In this document: positions 61,766 to 64,000 of the stretch, in pieces
Layout: each line of letters starts with the position of its first letter
Position numbering within the stretch: position 1 is the stretch's first letter
Source: Pseudomonas parafulva
Lineage (GTDB): Bacteria > Pseudomonadota > Gammaproteobacteria > Pseudomonadales > Pseudomonadaceae
Length of the DNA stretch: 64,000 nucleotides
Assembly: GCF_002021815.1 (NCBI RefSeq)
Contig: NZ_CP019952.1
Coordinates: forward strand, 3,689,001-3,753,000
Direction of reading: 5' to 3'
Made by a program: the position numbers and the translations under genes
Notes under the pieces: generated by a model
Told to the model about the DNA's origin: nothing
Seen by the model: the letters and a program-made list of their open reading frames with translations, nothing else
The model's database searches: none

Positions 61766-62677
61766 ATGAAGAACGCAATCGCCTTGCTCCTGGGCGCGGT
61801 CCTGCTGTCGGCGGGTTTTGCCCAGGCGGCAGACAAACCGTTGATCCGTATCGGCGCCCGGGTGTTCACCGAACAGACCGTGCTGGCCGAAATCACTGCT
61901 CAATACCTGCGCGCCAATGGCTTCGAGGTGCGCGTCACTGGCGGCCTGGGCAGCAGCCTGGCCCGTCAGGCGCAGGAAACCGGGCAGCTTGACCTGATGT
62001 GGGAATACACCGGGGTCTCGCTGGTGTCCTACAACCATGTGGAAGAACGCATGCCCAGCGCGGCGGCCACCTATGCCCGAGTCAAGGCTCTGGATGCCGA
62101 AAAGGGACTGGTCTGGCTCAAGCCTTCCAAGTTCAGCAACACCTATGCATTGGCATTGCCCAGCGAAGTGGCCAAGGCCTACCCGCAGGTCAACACCATC
62201 AGCCAGTTGAACCAGGTGTTGATGGACGAGCAGGCGCGCAAGCATGTGGTTGCGCTGGACACCGAGTTCGCCAACCGGCCCGACGGCCTGGATGGCCTGC
62301 AGGCGCGATATGGCATGCACCTGGAGCGCGCCAACATCCGTCAGATGGACGCAGGCCTGGTCTACACCGCGCTGCGCAATGCCCAGGTGTTCGCAGGCCT
62401 GGTGTACACCACCGATGGCCGACTCAACGCGTTCAAGCTCAAGCTGCTTGAAGACGACAAGCACTACTTCCCGGATTACACGGCAGGCCCGGTGGTGCGC
62501 AAGGCCGTGCTCGACGCTCATCCGCAGTTGGCCAGCCTGCTCGCCCCCCTTGCCGAACAATTGGACGACGAGACCATGCGCCAACTCAACGCCAAGGTCG
62601 ATGTGCAGCACCAAAGCCCCTCCTCGGTCGCAGCCGCCTTCCTGCGAGAACATCCCCTGAAGGAGGTGACGCCATGA
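61766..62677 (+). CDS. Osmoprotectant ABC transporter substrate-binding protein
   Basis: OpuBC/OsmX-type binding protein of 303 residues with a signal peptide ending AQA (about 21). Family segments include IGARVFTEQTVLAEITAQYL, GQLDLMWEYTG and the FANRPDGL loop of the second lobe. It binds betaine, choline or a related quaternary amine; the ligand is not certain from sequence. The ATG at 61766 follows GAGGAA. It lies between the two permease genes. Confidence 0.88.
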   Translation: MKNAIALLLGAVLLSAGFAQAADKPLIRIGARVFTEQTVLAEITAQYLRANGFEVRVTGGLGSSLARQAQETGQLDLMWEYTGVSLVSYNHVEERMPSAAATYARVKALDAEKGLVWLKPSKFSNTYALALPSEVAKAYPQVNTISQLNQVLMDEQARKHVVALDTEFANRPDGLDGLQARYGMHLERANIRQMDAGLVYTALRNAQVFAGLVYTTDGRLNAFKLKLLEDDKHYFPDYTAGPVVRKAVLDAHPQLASLLAPLAEQLDDETMRQLNAKVDVQHQSPSSVAAAFLREHPLKEVTP

Positions 62678-63327
62678 CATTGTTCGATACCTTCGCGCAC
62701 CTGGACTGGGCCCTGGTGTTGCAGCTGACCTGGCAGCACATCATGTTGGTGGGCGTGGCCGTGGGCCTGGCCATCCTGATCGGCGTGCCGCTGGGCATCG
62801 TCATGACCCGCTTCCCCTTCCTGGCCGGGCCCGTGCAGGCCAGCGCCACGGTGCTGCTGACCATCCCGTCGATCGCCCTGTTCGGGCTGCTGTTGCCGTT
62901 CTACTCCACCTTCGGCCAGGGCCTGGGCCCGCTGCCTGCCATCACGGCGGTGTTCCTCTATTCCCTGCTACCAATCTTGCGTAACACCTACCTGGCGCTG
63001 ACCAACGTCGAGCCCGGTATTCGCGAGGCTGCCCGGGGCATCGGCATGACCTTCGGTCAACGCCTGCGCATGGTCGAGTTGCCCATCGCAGTACCGGTGA
63101 TCCTCGCCGGCGTGCGTACTGCCGTGGTGATGAACATCGGCGTGATGACCATCGCCGCCACCATTGGGGCCGGTGGCCTGGGCGTACTCATCCTCACCTC
63201 CATCAGCCGCAGCGACATGTCGATGCTGCTGGTCGGCGCAGTACTGGTCAGCCTGCTGGCGATCATCGCCGACCTGCTCCTGCAAACCCTGCAACGTGCC
63301 CTGACTCCAGAAGGAATGCGCTCATGA
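62674..63327 (+). CDS. Osmoprotectant ABC transporter permease
   Basis: Permease of 217 residues with about five spans, intact, overlapping the binding-protein gene by 4 bases. The coupling loop LTNVEPGIREAARGIGMTFGQ matches the OpuBB/YehY type. It would pair with the product of the frameshifted permease gene or form a homodimer if that one is dead. Confidence 0.9.
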   Translation: MTLFDTFAHLDWALVLQLTWQHIMLVGVAVGLAILIGVPLGIVMTRFPFLAGPVQASATVLLTIPSIALFGLLLPFYSTFGQGLGPLPAITAVFLYSLLPILRNTYLALTNVEPGIREAARGIGMTFGQRLRMVELPIAVPVILAGVRTAVVMNIGVMTIAATIGAGGLGVLILTSISRSDMSMLLVGAVLVSLLAIIADLLLQTLQRALTPEGMRS

Positions 63328-64000
63328 TCGAACTGAAGAACCTCAGCAAGACCTTCAACGTCAACGGCAAGGACGTCAAGGCCGTGGACGCGGTCAGCCT
63401 CACGGTCAACGAAGGCGAAATCTGCGTGTTCCTGGGCCCGTCAGGGTGCGGCAAGAGCACCACACTGAAGATGATCAACCGCCTGATTACCCCCACCTCG
63501 GGGCAGGTGTTCATCAATGGCGAAGACACCAGCGGCCTGGACGAAGTCAGCCTGCGTCGTCACATCGGCTATGTGATCCAGCAGATCGGCCTGTTTCCGA
63601 ACATGACCATCGAGGAGAACATTACCGTCGTGCCGCGCCTGCTCGGGTGGGACAAGCAGCGCTGCGCCGAGCGCGCCCGCGAGCTGATGCACATGATCAA
63701 GCTCGAGCCCAAGCAGTACCTGCAGCGCTACCCCCGCGAACTCTCCGGTGGCCAGCAGCAGCGGATCGGGGTGATCCGCGCCCTGGCAGCCGACGCCCCG
63801 GTGCTGTTGATGGACGAGCCGTTCGGCGCCGTGGACCCCATCAACCGGGAGATGATCCAGAACGAATTCTTCGAGATGCAGCGGGCCTTGAACAAGACCG
63901 TGATCATGGTCAGCCATGACATCGACGAAGCCATCAAGCTGGGCGACAAGATTGCCATCTTCCGGGCGGGCAAGCTGTTGCAGCTGGATCACCCAGACAC
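63324..64000 (+). CDS. Osmoprotectant ABC transporter ATPase (partial, runs off the window)
   Basis: The first 225 codons of an OpuCA/ProV-like ATPase. The ATG shares ATGA with the permease stop. Walker A GPSGCGKST (39-47), Q-loop IGYVIQQIGLFPN, signature ELSGGQQQRIGVIRAL, Walker B LLMDEPFGAVDP and the switch VSHDIDEAIKLGD are all present. Any C-terminal CBS domains lie beyond the end of the window. Confidence 0.92.
   Translation, partial: MIELKNLSKTFNVNGKDVKAVDAVSLTVNEGEICVFLGPSGCGKSTTLKMINRLITPTSGQVFINGEDTSGLDEVSLRRHIGYVIQQIGLFPNMTIEENITVVPRLLGWDKQRCAERARELMHMIKLEPKQYLQRYPRELSGGQQQRIGVIRALAADAPVLLMDEPFGAVDPINREMIQNEFFEMQRALNKTVIMVSHDIDEAIKLGDKIAIFRAGKLLQLDHPD

Overview
The window looks like a chromosomal core segment from the Pseudomonas putida group. 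It is GC-rich, densely packed and Pseudomonas-like in gene order: hisGDC-murA-ibaG-mlaBCDEF, kdsD-kdsC-lptCAB-rpoN-hpf-ptsN-rapZ-ptsO, the Fur-type fagA-fumC-orfX-sodA operon, mreBCD-maf-rng-yhdP-tldD, gatCAB, roxSR, and a dipeptide (dpp/opdP) operon. I see no tRNA, rRNA, insertion sequence, prophage or CRISPR array. The species assignment is inferred from protein resemblance and synteny, not from a search.

Layout. 1-8.0 kb (minus strand): histidine genes hisG, hisD and hisC, then murA, the BolA protein IbaG, and the Mla system for phospholipid trafficking, closed by a good intrinsic terminator. 8.3-15.3 kb (plus): KDO synthesis (kdsD, kdsC), LPS export (lptC, lptA, lptB), sigma-54 (rpoN), the hibernation factor hpf, and the nitrogen PTS (ptsN, rapZ, ptsO). 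15.4-19.2 kb (minus): an iron-starvation operon fagA-fumC-orfX-sodA plus a ZIP metal transporter, with a Fur box in front. 19.3-32.4 kb (mostly minus): pmbA and tldD around plus-strand darP, a nitrilase-family amidase, yhdP, rng, maf and mreDCB. 32.6-37.5 kb (plus): gatCAB, a small RlpA-type lipoprotein and a Na/Ca-exchanger-family protein. 37.5-41.9 kb (minus): an aromatic amino acid permease, an AEC carrier and the redox two-component pair roxR-roxS. 42.1-53.7 kb (plus): a SIMPL-domain protein, then three peptide-binding proteins and an OpdP porin ahead of dppBCDF. 53.9-54.9 kb (minus): an uncharacterised membrane protein and a 24-residue peptide behind a convincing sigma-54 promoter. 55.1-58.8 kb (plus): a polyamine-like module (NTF2-AraC regulator, FAD oxidase, cupin, PotF-like binding protein). 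58.9-60.5 kb (minus): prfC. 61.0-64.0 kb (plus): an osmoprotectant ABC transporter whose first permease gene is frameshifted in a C tract; its ATPase runs off the window.

How the genes fit together. Much of the first half builds or maintains the envelope: peptidoglycan precursor (murA), outer-membrane lipid asymmetry (mla, yhdP), LPS core sugar and export (kds, lpt), and cell shape (mre). The second half is dominated by nutrient uptake and its regulation. The points most worth a second look are two genes that appear to start at ATT (mreC and the exchanger), the one-base frameshift in the osmoprotectant permease, the sigma-54-driven membrane protein with its micropeptide, and the polyamine module with its unusual regulator and altered ligand pocket.
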